This document shows positions 1 through 7,932 of a stretch of DNA of 39,122 bases, piece after piece. The position numbers and the translations under genes are program-made. The DNA is taken from positions 1-39,122 of the forward strand of contig CAZEQY010000022.1 in the NCBI GenBank assembly GCA_964514655.1, in the 5' to 3' direction. The stretch comes from SZAS-7 sp964514655 (GTDB taxonomy: Bacteria; Chlamydiota; Chlamydiia; Chlamydiales; FEN-1388). The notes below the pieces were generated by a model that was given only the letters and a program-made list of their open reading frames with translations, did not search any database and was not told the origin of the DNA. How positions within the stretch are numbered: the stretch's first letter is position 1; every line of letters begins with the position of its first letter.

Positions 1-52
1 TACGTACGGTGGTGTGAGAGGACGGTGGGCTAACGCCCACCTCCTACTCGAT
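1..52 (+). mobile_element. 3' end of a group II intron (part of domain V, all of domain VI)
   Basis: The window opens inside the ribozyme end of a group II intron. Bases 3-10 match the 3' strand of domain V (CGTACGGT). Domain VI follows as a hairpin: 16-22 pair with 42-49 and 24-30 pair with 35-41 across a TAAC loop. A46 is the only unpaired base on its strand and is the candidate branch-point adenosine. It lies seven positions from the likely 3' end, counting inclusively, and the intron would end in the usual AY dinucleotide (A51-T52). C23 is a one-base bulge on the other strand. The reverse transcriptase and domains I-IV would be upstream, outside the window. The flanking 53-110 encodes nothing recognisable, so the interrupted locus is unknown. 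Confidence 0.75.
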
Positions 53-101
53 CAAGGAGCTAAAGCTCAAGCTGCATTTTTTCATGGTCTCCATGGTTTT
101 G

Positions 102-121
102 CAAAAGGCTCTAAAGAGCCT
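102..121 (-). terminator. weak intrinsic terminator of the phosphodiesterase gene
   Basis: On the minus strand a 6-bp stem (AGGCTC / GAGCCT, TTTA loop, bases 106-121) is followed by TTTT. It overlaps the stop codon of the gene at 111-1370. The short stem and short T-tract make it a weak terminator. Confidence 0.4.
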
Positions 122-1370
122 GGAAAAGGAAGGTGGTTTCAAGTTCTTGCCTTGTGAGGCCGCCATGGTGGCCTTTATAGGGAGTTTGAAATTGGCCGGG
201 AATATGCCACCAAACTGAATTTTCGTTTAGGGGTAAGACAACAAGATTGCCTGCCCTTTGTAAAAAGCGCTCTGTAACGGTTCCAAAAAATCCTTGGGTG
301 ATAAGGTCAGCAGTTTTATAGACTATAGCTGTGCCCAAAAGGGCGTTTTGTAGCTCGTGATAGGCTTCATCAACATGTTCCTCCACAATATGTAAAAACA
401 TATCTCGCGATGAGCCACAGGGCACTAAAAGATCGCCATGGCGATTTTGTTTTATATAGCGCTCAAAATGTGGGAGGTGCTTGTTTATGTGCCACGTAGT
501 TTCAGGATGAATGGGCGACATGCCGTGATCGGCGATAAGGATAATAGCCGTCTTTTGCAGGTTTTTTGTGGCAAGCTCCTGATAGAAGCGTTCGAGTTTT
601 ATAAAGCATTTTTCTACCTGCTCGTCAACCTCTTTAGAATTTGGGCCAAACTCGTGGCCTGCACCGTCGATATCTCCATAGTAAAAGAAAAAATAAGATT
701 TTGTTTGTTGATTTACCATGGCTTGAGTAAGACGCGATAGGCCTTCATTAAGGGTCTTGTGGCCTGTAATCGTTGCACCCTCAAACATCAGCTGAGAGTA
801 AGGGGATTTTGCAGAGTCTTTATCTTGAAAAGCAAATGACTCTATGCCCTGCTTTTTAAGTTCTTGATAGATTGTGGGGAAGCGAAAAAGCTCTTCTGGC
901 CGAATGCCCGCCCGTGCAAGGGTGTTATATCCCTTATCTTTTGCAAACGAAAAGTGTAGAGGGCAGATGCAGGCATCAACAATAGGCTCATAGTAAAACC
1001 ACTCGTAAAGGCCGCATTCTCCCGGTGTTAGCCCTGTATGCATGCAGGTAACATGATTTGTTGTTGTGGAAGGAAACTGAGAGGTGATTTTAGATGCAAT
1101 GCCGGTATCTACAAAGCGTTTAAGAAATGGATATTTTTCGTAGTAGCGCTCAAAGTACTGCCAGCCAAAAGAGTCGATAAAAAGCACAAGTACTTTATCA
1201 TAAATTTCTGCTTGATAGGTATCTTGGGGCAGGCTTTTGCCTTTTTCTCCGGTTAAAAGCGTGCGAATTGTCTCTGGAATTCTGCTAAAGCAGTAGGAGT
1301 CATAGAGCGGTTTACGAAAGGGCCCAAATGCATTGTTTTCTAAAGCTTGTATTGAACGCGGGTTGATCAT
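111..1370 (-). CDS. alkaline phosphatase superfamily hydrolase (type I phosphodiesterase/nucleotide pyrophosphatase family)
   Basis: A 419-residue protein with the metal-binding and nucleophile motifs of the PF01663-type alkaline phosphatase fold. In order these are an early Asp in VLFIDSFG (about 60-67), the nucleophile region SQFPSTTTNHVT (about 98-109), GDIDGAGHE (about 233-241), IADHGMSP (about 281-288) and a late KGHHGG (about 404-409). Such enzymes cleave phosphodiester or pyrophosphate bonds using two metal ions, with a Thr or Ser nucleophile. There is no obvious signal peptide, so a cytosolic protein is likely. The substrate cannot be read from the sequence. The ATG at 1370 has AGGAG about seven bases upstream. 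The next gene (1429) is divergent, with only 58 bases between the two starts, so their promoters must share this gap. Family assignment is firm; specificity is unknown. Confidence 0.85.
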   Translation of the reverse strand: MINPRSIQALENNAFGPFRKPLYDSYCFSRIPETIRTLLTGEKGKSLPQDTYQAEIYDKVLVLFIDSFGWQYFERYYEKYPFLKRFVDTGIASKITSQFPSTTTNHVTCMHTGLTPGECGLYEWFYYEPIVDACICPLHFSFAKDKGYNTLARAGIRPEELFRFPTIYQELKKQGIESFAFQDKDSAKSPYSQLMFEGATITGHKTLNEGLSRLTQAMVNQQTKSYFFFYYGDIDGAGHEFGPNSKEVDEQVEKCFIKLERFYQELATKNLQKTAIILIADHGMSPIHPETTWHINKHLPHFERYIKQNRHGDLLVPCGSSRDMFLHIVEEHVDEAYHELQNALLGTAIVYKTADLITQGFFGTVTERFLQRAGNLVVLPLNENSVWWHIPGQFQTPYKGHHGGLTRQELETTFLFQAL

Positions 1371-1428
1371 ATGGCTCCTGACAAATATTTTTCCTTATGC
1401 TAGCATTTGCGACTTTTTTGGAGCATTT

Positions 1429-1830
1429 ATGAATAACATACACCGAGCCTGGCAATGGAACCTATTAGATGATATTCCTGCCGTGATTCTTGCCATTGAC
1501 AATTCACCTGCCTTTACTTCATCACATGAACAAAGAGAAAGAGCGCTTTTAGAAATTCGTGCGATTATGCAAATGCATGCAGAATCTCTCTTTCTTGGTA
1601 CTGTGGTATATGCACTCTATCATACGAATTCTACCTGGGTAGAAGTACGAAGCTATGAGCAGCTTGAGAGAATTTTACGAAACCCGGCATTTTTACAAGG
1701 TGAAAGAGTTGCCGCTAATCCCTATGCGAGCTTTCAAGAACGAGTCAATACAGTCTATCGAGATTTTTCTTCAAAACCAACTGTATACCAAGTTACTGGT
1801 CGCTTGTGTTCGGTGAAAGCGCAGGTGTGA
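1429..1830 (+). CDS. hypothetical protein, 133 residues
   Basis: I do not recognise this protein. The frame is open from 1333, but the ATG at 1429 is the better start because GGAG (1420-1423) stands five bases before it, and the earlier codons would run into the opposite gene. The product is a small soluble, mixed alpha/beta-looking protein (begins MNNIHRAWQWNLLDD) with no membrane segment and no recognisable catalytic motif. It is transcribed divergently from the phosphodiesterase and ends at a strong terminator. Codon use resembles the neighbours, so I take it to be a real gene of unknown role. Confidence 0.65.
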   Translation: MNNIHRAWQWNLLDDIPAVILAIDNSPAFTSSHEQRERALLEIRAIMQMHAESLFLGTVVYALYHTNSTWVEVRSYEQLERILRNPAFLQGERVAANPYASFQERVNTVYRDFSSKPTVYQVTGRLCSVKAQV

Positions 1831-1837
1831 CTTATTG

Positions 1838-1879
1838 CGAAGGTCGCGAGATTCGCGACCTTCGTAAGTAGACTTTTTT
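1838..1879. terminator. intrinsic terminator between convergent genes
   Basis: A perfect 12-bp stem (1838-1849 with 1853-1864) with a three-base loop is followed on the plus strand, after nine further bases, by T6 at 1874-1879. It lies between the hypothetical gene ending at 1830 and the convergent MFS gene, whose stop codon (1878-1880) overlaps the T-tract. It mainly serves the plus-strand gene. Confidence 0.8.
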
Positions 1880-3194
1880 AAGCAGCTTCGCTTGCTTTTT
1901 GTCCAAAAGTCCATTTTGTTGATGGCACCCATTTGCGATCTGGGTGATGGAAAAAGAGCACAGTGACTACAGCTACACCCATGATGGCGGCTAGAAGCAA
2001 GAATGCACCTTGGTAGCTACCTGTTTGGTCAATGAGCCAGCCGGTGATAGCAGGGGCAATAATGCCAGCTAGCGAAAGGCAGCTTGATGTGATACCTTGC
2101 GATGAGCCTGAGCGTTCTTTTGCAATGTCTATGTTAATGCTAAAGAAAGCAGGCTGTGACATAAGGCCAAAGCCAAGGCCAAGGCTTAAGAAAAATATTG
2201 ACATTCCAAGAGAATGGGTAAAGCTTAATGCTACAAAGAAAATAGCTGCGATGCACTGACTTATCCAGATAAGGTGCGAACGGGCGATGCGGCCGCTACC
2301 TGTTTTTTTGTAGAGCCAGTCTGAAAGTACGCCGCCAGCTTTTAAGAAGATAGCACCTACAAGCCATGGTATTGTAAGGTACCAGCCTACGCTCTTGAGG
2401 TTAAGATTGTGCTGGTGCAGAAAGTAGCCCGGCAGCCAAAGCGTTGCAAAAAAGAGCATATAGCCAAAAGCAAAGTAGGCAATATTGTTGGCAATAAGCA
2501 CTGGGTGAGTGAGGATAAAGCGCCAGTCGACAGGTTCTTTATGGTGAGATTTTGATTTTTCTGTTGCAAGACCGCTCTTTATATGTTCTTTTTCAAGATC
2601 GTTAACGCGTGGAGAGTCATCGGGACGGTCAGTAAAGAGCCAGTACCAGACGCCTGCCCAGACAATGCCGGCAGAGCTTATGATAAGAAACATTGCTCTC
2701 CAGCCAAAATTTGTTACGAGATACGAAGTAATGGGCGCTCCAATAAATGAAGAGAGGGGGATTGCAACGAGGCCAAATGAGAGTGCTCGAGCGCGTTCAT
2801 TTGGGGTAAGCCAGTTGCTGATTGAGCTTGACATTGCCGGAAAGTGCGGCCCTTCTGTCACGCCGAGTAAAAAGCGCAACCAAATAAAGCCCCAAAAGCT
2901 TGAAGCAAACCCTAAAAAGGCAACGCAAAGCGACCAGCCAATAGCTGCAAGTGGCCATATAATGCGAGTTCCCCAAACATCGACAAGCCAGCCACCAAAG
3001 ACGGTAAGCAGTACATAGCCTACGCCAAAGGCAGAAAGGATCATGCCAAACTGTGTATCAGTAAAATTAAATTCTTTTTTTAATGGTTCAATCACAAAAG
3101 AGATAGCGGATCGGTCGATAAAGTTTACGAGAGTTATAAAGAAAATCAAACCCGTAATAATCCAGCGGTAGTTCGTGCGTGTCTTTTCGTTCAT
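1878..3194 (-). CDS. MFS transporter, anion:cation symporter (ACS)-like
   Basis: A 438-residue permease of the major facilitator superfamily with about 12 hydrophobic helices. The first helix reads ITGLIFFITLVNFIDRSAIS, a form typical of the ACS family (hexuronate, glucarate and phthalate-type organic anion symporters). The loop 2-3 region GGWLVDVWGTR is the MFS signature. The WLTPNERARA segment after helix 4 is also ACS-like. The frame extends to a TTG at 3251, but that codon lies inside a -10 element (TATCAT). The ATG at 3194 has AGGAG 11 bases upstream and is preferred. The substrate is probably a small organic anion or sugar acid; no catabolic genes sit beside it to tell which. It is monocistronic, with a terminator just past its stop. 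Confidence 0.85.
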   Translation of the reverse strand: MNEKTRTNYRWIITGLIFFITLVNFIDRSAISFVIEPLKKEFNFTDTQFGMILSAFGVGYVLLTVFGGWLVDVWGTRIIWPLAAIGWSLCVAFLGFASSFWGFIWLRFLLGVTEGPHFPAMSSSISNWLTPNERARALSFGLVAIPLSSFIGAPITSYLVTNFGWRAMFLIISSAGIVWAGVWYWLFTDRPDDSPRVNDLEKEHIKSGLATEKSKSHHKEPVDWRFILTHPVLIANNIAYFAFGYMLFFATLWLPGYFLHQHNLNLKSVGWYLTIPWLVGAIFLKAGGVLSDWLYKKTGSGRIARSHLIWISQCIAAIFFVALSFTHSLGMSIFFLSLGLGFGLMSQPAFFSINIDIAKERSGSSQGITSSCLSLAGIIAPAITGWLIDQTGSYQGAFLLLAAIMGVAVVTVLFFHHPDRKWVPSTKWTFGQKASEAA

Positions 3195-3250
3195 CAGTGG
3201 CAACGCTCCTTTTTGGTTGTTGTCTATAAACTTCTTTTTTAAAGACGACA

Positions 3251-3279
3251 ATGATAGCAGAAAGCCGCAAAATCACCAA
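3251..3279 (-). promoter_or_regulatory. predicted sigma70-type promoter of the MFS gene
   Basis: On the minus strand, -35 TTGGTG (3274-3279), a 17-base spacer and -10 TATCAT (3251-3256). Transcription would begin near 3244, about 50 bases before the ATG at 3194. The -35 is weak. Confidence 0.45.
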
Positions 3280-3305
3280 GTGCATTTTCTCAATAAAAAA
3301 TACCC

Positions 3306-3340
3306 TTGCAAGAAATAAATGACTATGGTAATATGACTAT
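3306..3340 (+). promoter_or_regulatory. toxin-antitoxin promoter with direct-repeat operator candidate
   Basis: -35 TTGCAA (3306-3311), 17-base spacer, -10 TAATAT (3329-3334). The octamer ATGACTAT occurs twice, at 3319-3326 and 3333-3340, 14 bases apart, and flanks or overlaps the -10. Type II antitoxin promoters are commonly repressed by the toxin-antitoxin complex binding repeats at the -10, so this is a candidate operator. Confidence 0.6.
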
Positions 3341-3353
3341 AGGAGGTAGTGCT

Positions 3354-3584
3354 ATGCAAAGGTATATTCAAGCAGGGAAATTTAAGGCAGAGTGCCTGAG
3401 AATGATGGAAGAAGTAAAAGCTACAGGATGTGAGCTTATCATTACGAAACGCCACGAGCCAATTGTAAAGCTTTGTCCTATAGAAGCTAGTGAAACCTCT
3501 CTTTTTGGGATGATGAAGGGCACTGTGCATGTTACCGGAGACATAATTCAGCCTATTGGTGAGGCCTGGGATGCCGAAACTTAA
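3354..3584 (+). CDS. type II antitoxin, Phd/YefM-like
   Basis: A 76-residue protein matching the Phd/YefM antitoxin pattern. An N-terminal DNA-binding part (FKAECLRMMEEVKATGCE) is followed by the characteristic strand IITKRHEPIVKLCPI, and the acidic C-terminus would wrap the toxin. The ATG at 3354 has a full AGGAGG (3341-3346) seven bases upstream; the in-frame extension back to 3306 lies within the promoter and is rejected. The last 14 bases overlap the start of the PIN toxin gene, the usual arrangement for a coupled antitoxin-toxin pair. The expected function is to neutralise that toxin and, with it, repress the promoter. Confidence 0.85.
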   Translation: MQRYIQAGKFKAECLRMMEEVKATGCELIITKRHEPIVKLCPIEASETSLFGMMKGTVHVTGDIIQPIGEAWDAET

Positions 3585-4017
3585 AAAGCTACAGCAGCAT
3601 AAGCTGCTTCTAGATACTCATGTATGGATCTGGCTGATGGAGGGTAATAGTATTTTGTCGCGCCATTTTTGTGCTGCGGTTGATAATGCCCAAAAACATG
3701 ATGGAATTCTGATATCAGCTATTTCTGTATGGGAGCTTGGCATGCTTGTCGAAAAAAAACGTATAGAGATAGAAATGGATACACTAGAATGGGTAGAGCG
3801 ATCTTTAGCATCTAGAGGCGTTAAGCTTATCTCATTAACTCCCCGTATATCTATTCTCAGTAGCCGTCTGCCGGGCGCTTTACATGGTGATCCTGCAGAT
3901 CGCATGCTTGTGGCTTGTGCCTATGAAGAAAATGCTGTTTTAGTTACCTGTGATCAAAAGCTTCTTGCGTATGGTGAGGATCGTTTTATTTCTGTATATA
4001 ACCCATGTACAAAATAA
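3571..4017 (+). CDS. PIN-domain ribonuclease toxin (VapC-like)
   Basis: A 148-residue single PIN domain. The conserved acidic residues are visible: D in LLLDTHVWIWL near the N-terminus, E in SVWELGML, D in GDPADRMLVACA and D in LVTCDQKLL. PIN toxins are Mg-dependent RNases that cut tRNA or rRNA and are held inactive by the antitoxin encoded just upstream. The ATG at 3571 follows GAGG (3561-3564) by six bases and lies within the antitoxin gene, 14 bases before its end, which suggests translational coupling. TTG 3556 and GTG 3559 are possible but less likely starts. The PutA gene converges from the other side with only seven bases between stops and no visible terminator. Confidence 0.85.
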   Translation: MPKLKKLQQHKLLLDTHVWIWLMEGNSILSRHFCAAVDNAQKHDGILISAISVWELGMLVEKKRIEIEMDTLEWVERSLASRGVKLISLTPRISILSSRLPGALHGDPADRMLVACAYEENAVLVTCDQKLLAYGEDRFISVYNPCTK

Positions 4018-4024
4018 TCCTTTA

Positions 4025-7000
4025 TTACTGAACAGGTTCGCGAGCTTCTGTTTCTCTTGCCATGAGGCTGCCGTAGCGGTGGTAGTCATAGGAGGTGGCT
4101 ACTTCGCGAAGGTAGTGGATGAGCTCAAGGCGCCCATTGCTTGAGGGGTGGCTAACATCGAGACTGCCAAGGGTTTCTTTTATTTCTTCAAGAACATCTG
4201 GCGGAGGCATAGTTATAGCCCGAACATGAGCTTGAGGGGTGTTTAAGATGAGAGAGACTGTTTCTTCTTCAAGTCCATATGTCCAACTATATTTTTTGAA
4301 GAGTGGTGCAAGTGGACCTTGGCGAAAGAGGCGTCTATGCATCTTAAAGCTTGCTCCGCAGTGTACTTTACAGCGAGCAAGTTTTGCACAGGCAAAAAGG
4401 AGCATGATGTCAGTAAGAGGGTCATGGTCGTGTATAAGTATAAACAGGTGGTCTCGTCCTCTAAATTCTAAAATATTGTCTTCGCCAACTAAGCGACGCA
4501 AGGTTCTTGGCTTAGAAAAGTAGTTGTCCCACCAAAAGGCATATGAGCAACATGCTTTATAAAAGTGAGTGGTTGCCTCCCTTTTTGCGCCAAGCTGCAA
4601 AAGGGCGCTTTCTAATTCCATGAGTTCTTTGGGTATTTCATGAAGTCCCTGCGGCGGGATTTTATGGGTATTTGCTAGCTCTAGTAAGTAGTTAGGGCCG
4701 CCGACCTTCATGCCAAGGCCAAAGCTTGATGCCTTGCAACCGCCAAAGGGCTGGCGTGCAACGATTGCCCCTGTGATGGGGCGGTTGATGTAGCAGTTGC
4801 CGGCTAGGATATGTGTTTTCCAGTACTCTTGCTCGCGAGGATCAAGGGTATGGATGCCGGCAGTAAGGCCGTAGGGGGTGCTGTTTGCTAGTTCTATCGC
4901 TTCAACAAGATTTTTTGCTTTCATAACAGCAAGCACCGGTCCAAAAAGTTCTGTTGTATGCATAAAGCTGCCGGGGCGCACTCCAAGCTTTATTCCGGGG
5001 GTTACAGCATGTGGGTTATTTGGATCTAATCTTGGCTCTAAAAGCCAGCTTTCTCCATCTTCTAATGTAGTAAGTGCGCGCATAAGGTGATTTGATGGGG
5101 GCCTGATAAGCGGCGTTACAACAGAAGCCGGATCATAGCTTTTACCGCACCTAAGGCTAGAAGCGGCATCTACAAGCTGACGGCGAAAGCTTTCGCTATT
5201 ATATACCTCTTCTTCAAGTATAAGAAGGCTAAGGGCGCTACATTTTTGCCCAGAGTAGGTAAAGGCAGAATGAACAGCATCTTTAACAGCAAGGTCGCGA
5301 TCTGATATGGTAGAGACGATAAGGCTGTTTTTGCCGCCTGTTTCTGCAAAAAGTTTAAGGGTTGGTCGCCAGTTTAAAAAGTTTCTTGCAGTGCTTGTTC
5401 CTCCTGTAAGGATAACAATATCTATTCGAGGATCTTTTACAAGCATTGTGCCGATGGGGTCATCTTTACAGGCAATAAACTGTAGCACCTCTTTAGAGAT
5501 TCCTGCCTGCCAAAAACACTGAGCAAGTAGCCACCCGCAAAGAATAGCTTCTGGCGCCGGCTTAAAGATCACGCTATAGCCGGAAATGAGGCTTGATACA
5601 AGGGCAGATGTTGGAATTGAGATGGGAAAATTCCACGGCGTAAGCACAAGTGATGCTTTGCCTACAGAAAAAAGCCTTTCGGCATGAGCGTGAGATTCAG
5701 CTTCTTTTATATAGTAGTCCACAAAATCTATAGCTTCAGAAATTTCTGCATCAGCTTCGGGAATGCTTTTTGCTACTTCCTGCATCATGGCGCCCGTGAG
5801 TTTTTGGCGTGTTTGTCTAAGGTTAGATGCTACCTTTTTTAGGAGCGTGATGCGCTGAAAAAGGGGAATGTCTGCCCAAAGAGGTCCATGGTTTTTTGCG
5901 CACTCGAGGGCAACATTTACCTGATATTCTTGTGCTAAAAAGTAGGTATAGATCTTGCAGCCTGGCCTTGATGGGTCAATGCCTTGTGCAAGCTCACTTG
6001 AAACAAGGTGGTGGCCAGCAACAACAAGGCCTATTTCGTGATAGCTTATGCGCCACTCTTTTAGGATCTCTTGTGTGTAGGCATGGCTTTTTGGGAGGCT
6101 AAAATCGGTGTCTGGTTCATTTATATAAGTATGCTCTTCTATGCGCCGCGGCGCTGTGGATACAGAGTCGGCATTTTGGCAGGCCGTAATAAAGAGCTCT
6201 TTTTGTTCTTCCCAAGCTTCAGATGGTACTTGTAGGCCGAACATATGGGTGAGAAAGTTATTTGGGGCAGTATTTTCATCAAGCCTGCGCATGAGATAGG
6301 CAATGGCATTATGAAACTCATCTTTTTTTGCAGCAGGTAGATAGAGAAGCACGTTATTCCAAATTTTGGGCATGAAGCGCGCAATATGTGGCACCATGCC
6401 GGCAAGCATTTCTATATGTACATAGGGCTCTATGCCATTTTCAGATGCTAAAACTAGTGCGTAGGCAATATCAAAAAGGTTGTGGCTACCAATGCCAAGA
6501 TGTACGGCGCTTGCGTGCTCATATTTTGTGCCATAGTGGAGCATCTTTTTAAAGTTTGCATCGGCATCTTTTTTTTGTAGATAGGGAGCTTGTCGCCACT
6601 CTCGTAAGGAGGCCTCCACGCGCTCCATGCCTAGATTTGCGCCTTTTACAATGCGTATTTTTATGGGAGCTCCGCCCATCTTACAGCGCTTGATAGCCCA
6701 AGTAGTAAGTGACTCTTGTATAGTGTATGAGTCGGGAATATAGCTTTGTAGGGCAATGCCGGCAGAAAGAGAAAGAAATTCTGGTTCATCTAGCACCTCC
6801 TGAAAGAGGCGTACTGTAAGGTGAAGGTCTTTATACTCTTCCATATCTAGGTTTACAAACTTGTTATATTCTTTACTTGCTCTATAGAGCCTTCTGAGGG
6901 CTATTTTTAGGCGATCTAGAGTTTCTGTAAAGGCTACAACGTTTATTTGGCTTGCAATGCTTGATATCTTTACTGAGATGACATCGATATCGGGGTTTTT

Positions 7001-7567
7001 AAGATCGCGGATATTTTGCTCAAGGCGCTTTTGGGCTTCTTGTTCACCTAGAATAGCTTCGCCTAAGCGGTTGAGGTTAATTTGCACATGTTCGCTCTTT
7101 AGTTGCTGAAGACGGCTATAAAGAGCATCATCTTCACCAGGAGCAATGACCTCTTCTACTTGGTGCCTTACAAAGCGATTAAGCGCATGTAGGCAGGTCT
7201 GAGGAAAGATTTTTCCGGCCTTTGTAAATAGCCAAACTCCAGCTTTTTGAACGCGTGATAAAAATGAGGGAATGCCATAAACAGATACGATGTAGGAGAT
7301 CTGATCGATAACGCGTTTAGGATTCTGTGAGCGAAAAGCGCTATCAAGAATTTGCGTGATGCAGGCCTTGCCTCTTACATCAGCAATCATCCTGCCAATA
7401 TCAGCTTCCTTTTGTTGCTCCTTAGCAGTTTGCTCTTTAAGAGCACCCTCTAGAATGAGCCCTGCTAAGTCAGCGGCAAGCTCAATACGCTCAGAAAGCC
7501 CAAGAGAAGCCCCTTTACAATCAGTAATCCTTGCTTTTAGCGCTGCAGCTTGCCCATTTTTTTCCAT
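4025..7567 (-). CDS. putA: bifunctional proline dehydrogenase / L-glutamate-gamma-semialdehyde dehydrogenase (PutA)
   Basis: A 1180-residue enzyme that oxidises proline to glutamate in two steps, feeding electrons from FAD to the quinone pool and making NADH. The proline dehydrogenase barrel spans roughly 100-450, with LGEAILGE (168-175), RIVKGANLG (305-313) and the conserved YLMRRLDENTAPNNF (424-438). The aldehyde dehydrogenase part spans about 520-970, with LTPWNFP (642-648), the glutamate of AETGGK (E742) and catalytic C776 in YSGQKC. There is no N-terminal ribbon-helix-helix DNA-binding domain, so it does not act as the classical putA repressor. The tail of about 200 residues fits the C-terminal domain of long type B PutAs. 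No clear ribosome-binding site precedes the ATG at 7567, so the exact start is less certain. Confidence 0.93.
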   Translation of the reverse strand: MEKNGQAAALKARITDCKGASLGLSERIELAADLAGLILEGALKEQTAKEQQKEADIGRMIADVRGKACITQILDSAFRSQNPKRVIDQISYIVSVYGIPSFLSRVQKAGVWLFTKAGKIFPQTCLHALNRFVRHQVEEVIAPGEDDALYSRLQQLKSEHVQINLNRLGEAILGEQEAQKRLEQNIRDLKNPDIDVISVKISSIASQINVVAFTETLDRLKIALRRLYRASKEYNKFVNLDMEEYKDLHLTVRLFQEVLDEPEFLSLSAGIALQSYIPDSYTIQESLTTWAIKRCKMGGAPIKIRIVKGANLGMERVEASLREWRQAPYLQKKDADANFKKMLHYGTKYEHASAVHLGIGSHNLFDIAYALVLASENGIEPYVHIEMLAGMVPHIARFMPKIWNNVLLYLPAAKKDEFHNAIAYLMRRLDENTAPNNFLTHMFGLQVPSEAWEEQKELFITACQNADSVSTAPRRIEEHTYINEPDTDFSLPKSHAYTQEILKEWRISYHEIGLVVAGHHLVSSELAQGIDPSRPGCKIYTYFLAQEYQVNVALECAKNHGPLWADIPLFQRITLLKKVASNLRQTRQKLTGAMMQEVAKSIPEADAEISEAIDFVDYYIKEAESHAHAERLFSVGKASLVLTPWNFPISIPTSALVSSLISGYSVIFKPAPEAILCGWLLAQCFWQAGISKEVLQFIACKDDPIGTMLVKDPRIDIVILTGGTSTARNFLNWRPTLKLFAETGGKNSLIVSTISDRDLAVKDAVHSAFTYSGQKCSALSLLILEEEVYNSESFRRQLVDAASSLRCGKSYDPASVVTPLIRPPSNHLMRALTTLEDGESWLLEPRLDPNNPHAVTPGIKLGVRPGSFMHTTELFGPVLAVMKAKNLVEAIELANSTPYGLTAGIHTLDPREQEYWKTHILAGNCYINRPITGAIVARQPFGGCKASSFGLGMKVGGPNYLLELANTHKIPPQGLHEIPKELMELESALLQLGAKREATTHFYKACCSYAFWWDNYFSKPRTLRRLVGEDNILEFRGRDHLFILIHDHDPLTDIMLLFACAKLARCKVHCGASFKMHRRLFRQGPLAPLFKKYSWTYGLEEETVSLILNTPQAHVRAITMPPPDVLEEIKETLGSLDVSHPSSNGRLELIHYLREVATSYDYHRYGSLMARETEAREPVQ

Positions 7568-7637
7568 GTTTGGTTACATAGCGCAAAATAGAGCTTTTAC
7601 GCAAGGGCGGCGTCGAGGGTTTTTCGGTTGCTTGCTG

Positions 7638-7893
7638 TTAGTTGTACTCTGGCATCGCTCTAAATGCAAGTGGTTTTGCCTTATCACCCAAATGAAATGA
7701 ATAGATAGTGTTTGCTTTAAGATTTTTAAGTTCTACCTCATGAACAAAAAATGGCTTTTTGTTTGAGGGATTTGCTGCATTACTAAAGAGACAGAATAGA
7801 ACTATTTATGCTCTAACGCTCTAAGTTTAAGAATGTCAGGCCTGACCTCTTGAAAGCGGGCCAATTGACCTTCTCTTCATAGTAGGCTTTGGC
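7638..7893 (-). pseudogene. gene debris, including a fragment like a purple acid phosphatase N-terminal (FN3-like) domain
   Basis: The 365-base gap between the AhpD-like gene and putA (7568-7932) has no intact gene but does not look like random spacer. On the minus strand 7641-7805 is open and encodes FVHEVELKNLKANTIYSFHL followed by GDKAKPLAFRAMP, then a stop at 7638-7640. That pattern (H-V-L-L-x-N-T-x-Y-x-x-G-D, then FRxxP) is typical of the FN3-like domain before purple acid phosphatases and related metallophosphoesterases. Upstream, 7816-7893 is open in the same orientation and encodes YYEEKVNWPAFKRSGLTFLN, which I cannot place. Neither piece has a start codon with a ribosome-binding site. 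The rest of the gap, 7568-7637 and 7894-7932, shows nothing I can name. Confidence 0.35.
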
Positions 7894-7932
7894 CTAGTCG
7901 TTGCAAAGAAATATTAGGACCCACGTCTTGGT

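Noticed and set aside
53..110. Short inverted repeat GAGC-TAAA-GCTC just after the intron, with T6 at about 77-82
   Set aside because: A four-base stem separated from the T-run is too weak to call a terminator, although some group II introns insert next to terminators.
438..1256. Two plus-strand frames of 72-100 codons inside the phosphodiesterase gene
   Set aside because: They are antisense shadows of a gene with clear family motifs and have no ribosome-binding site or protein-like pattern.
3195..3251. Longer MFS frame starting at TTG 3251
   Set aside because: That codon lies inside the predicted -10 element, and the ATG at 3194 has AGGAG upstream.
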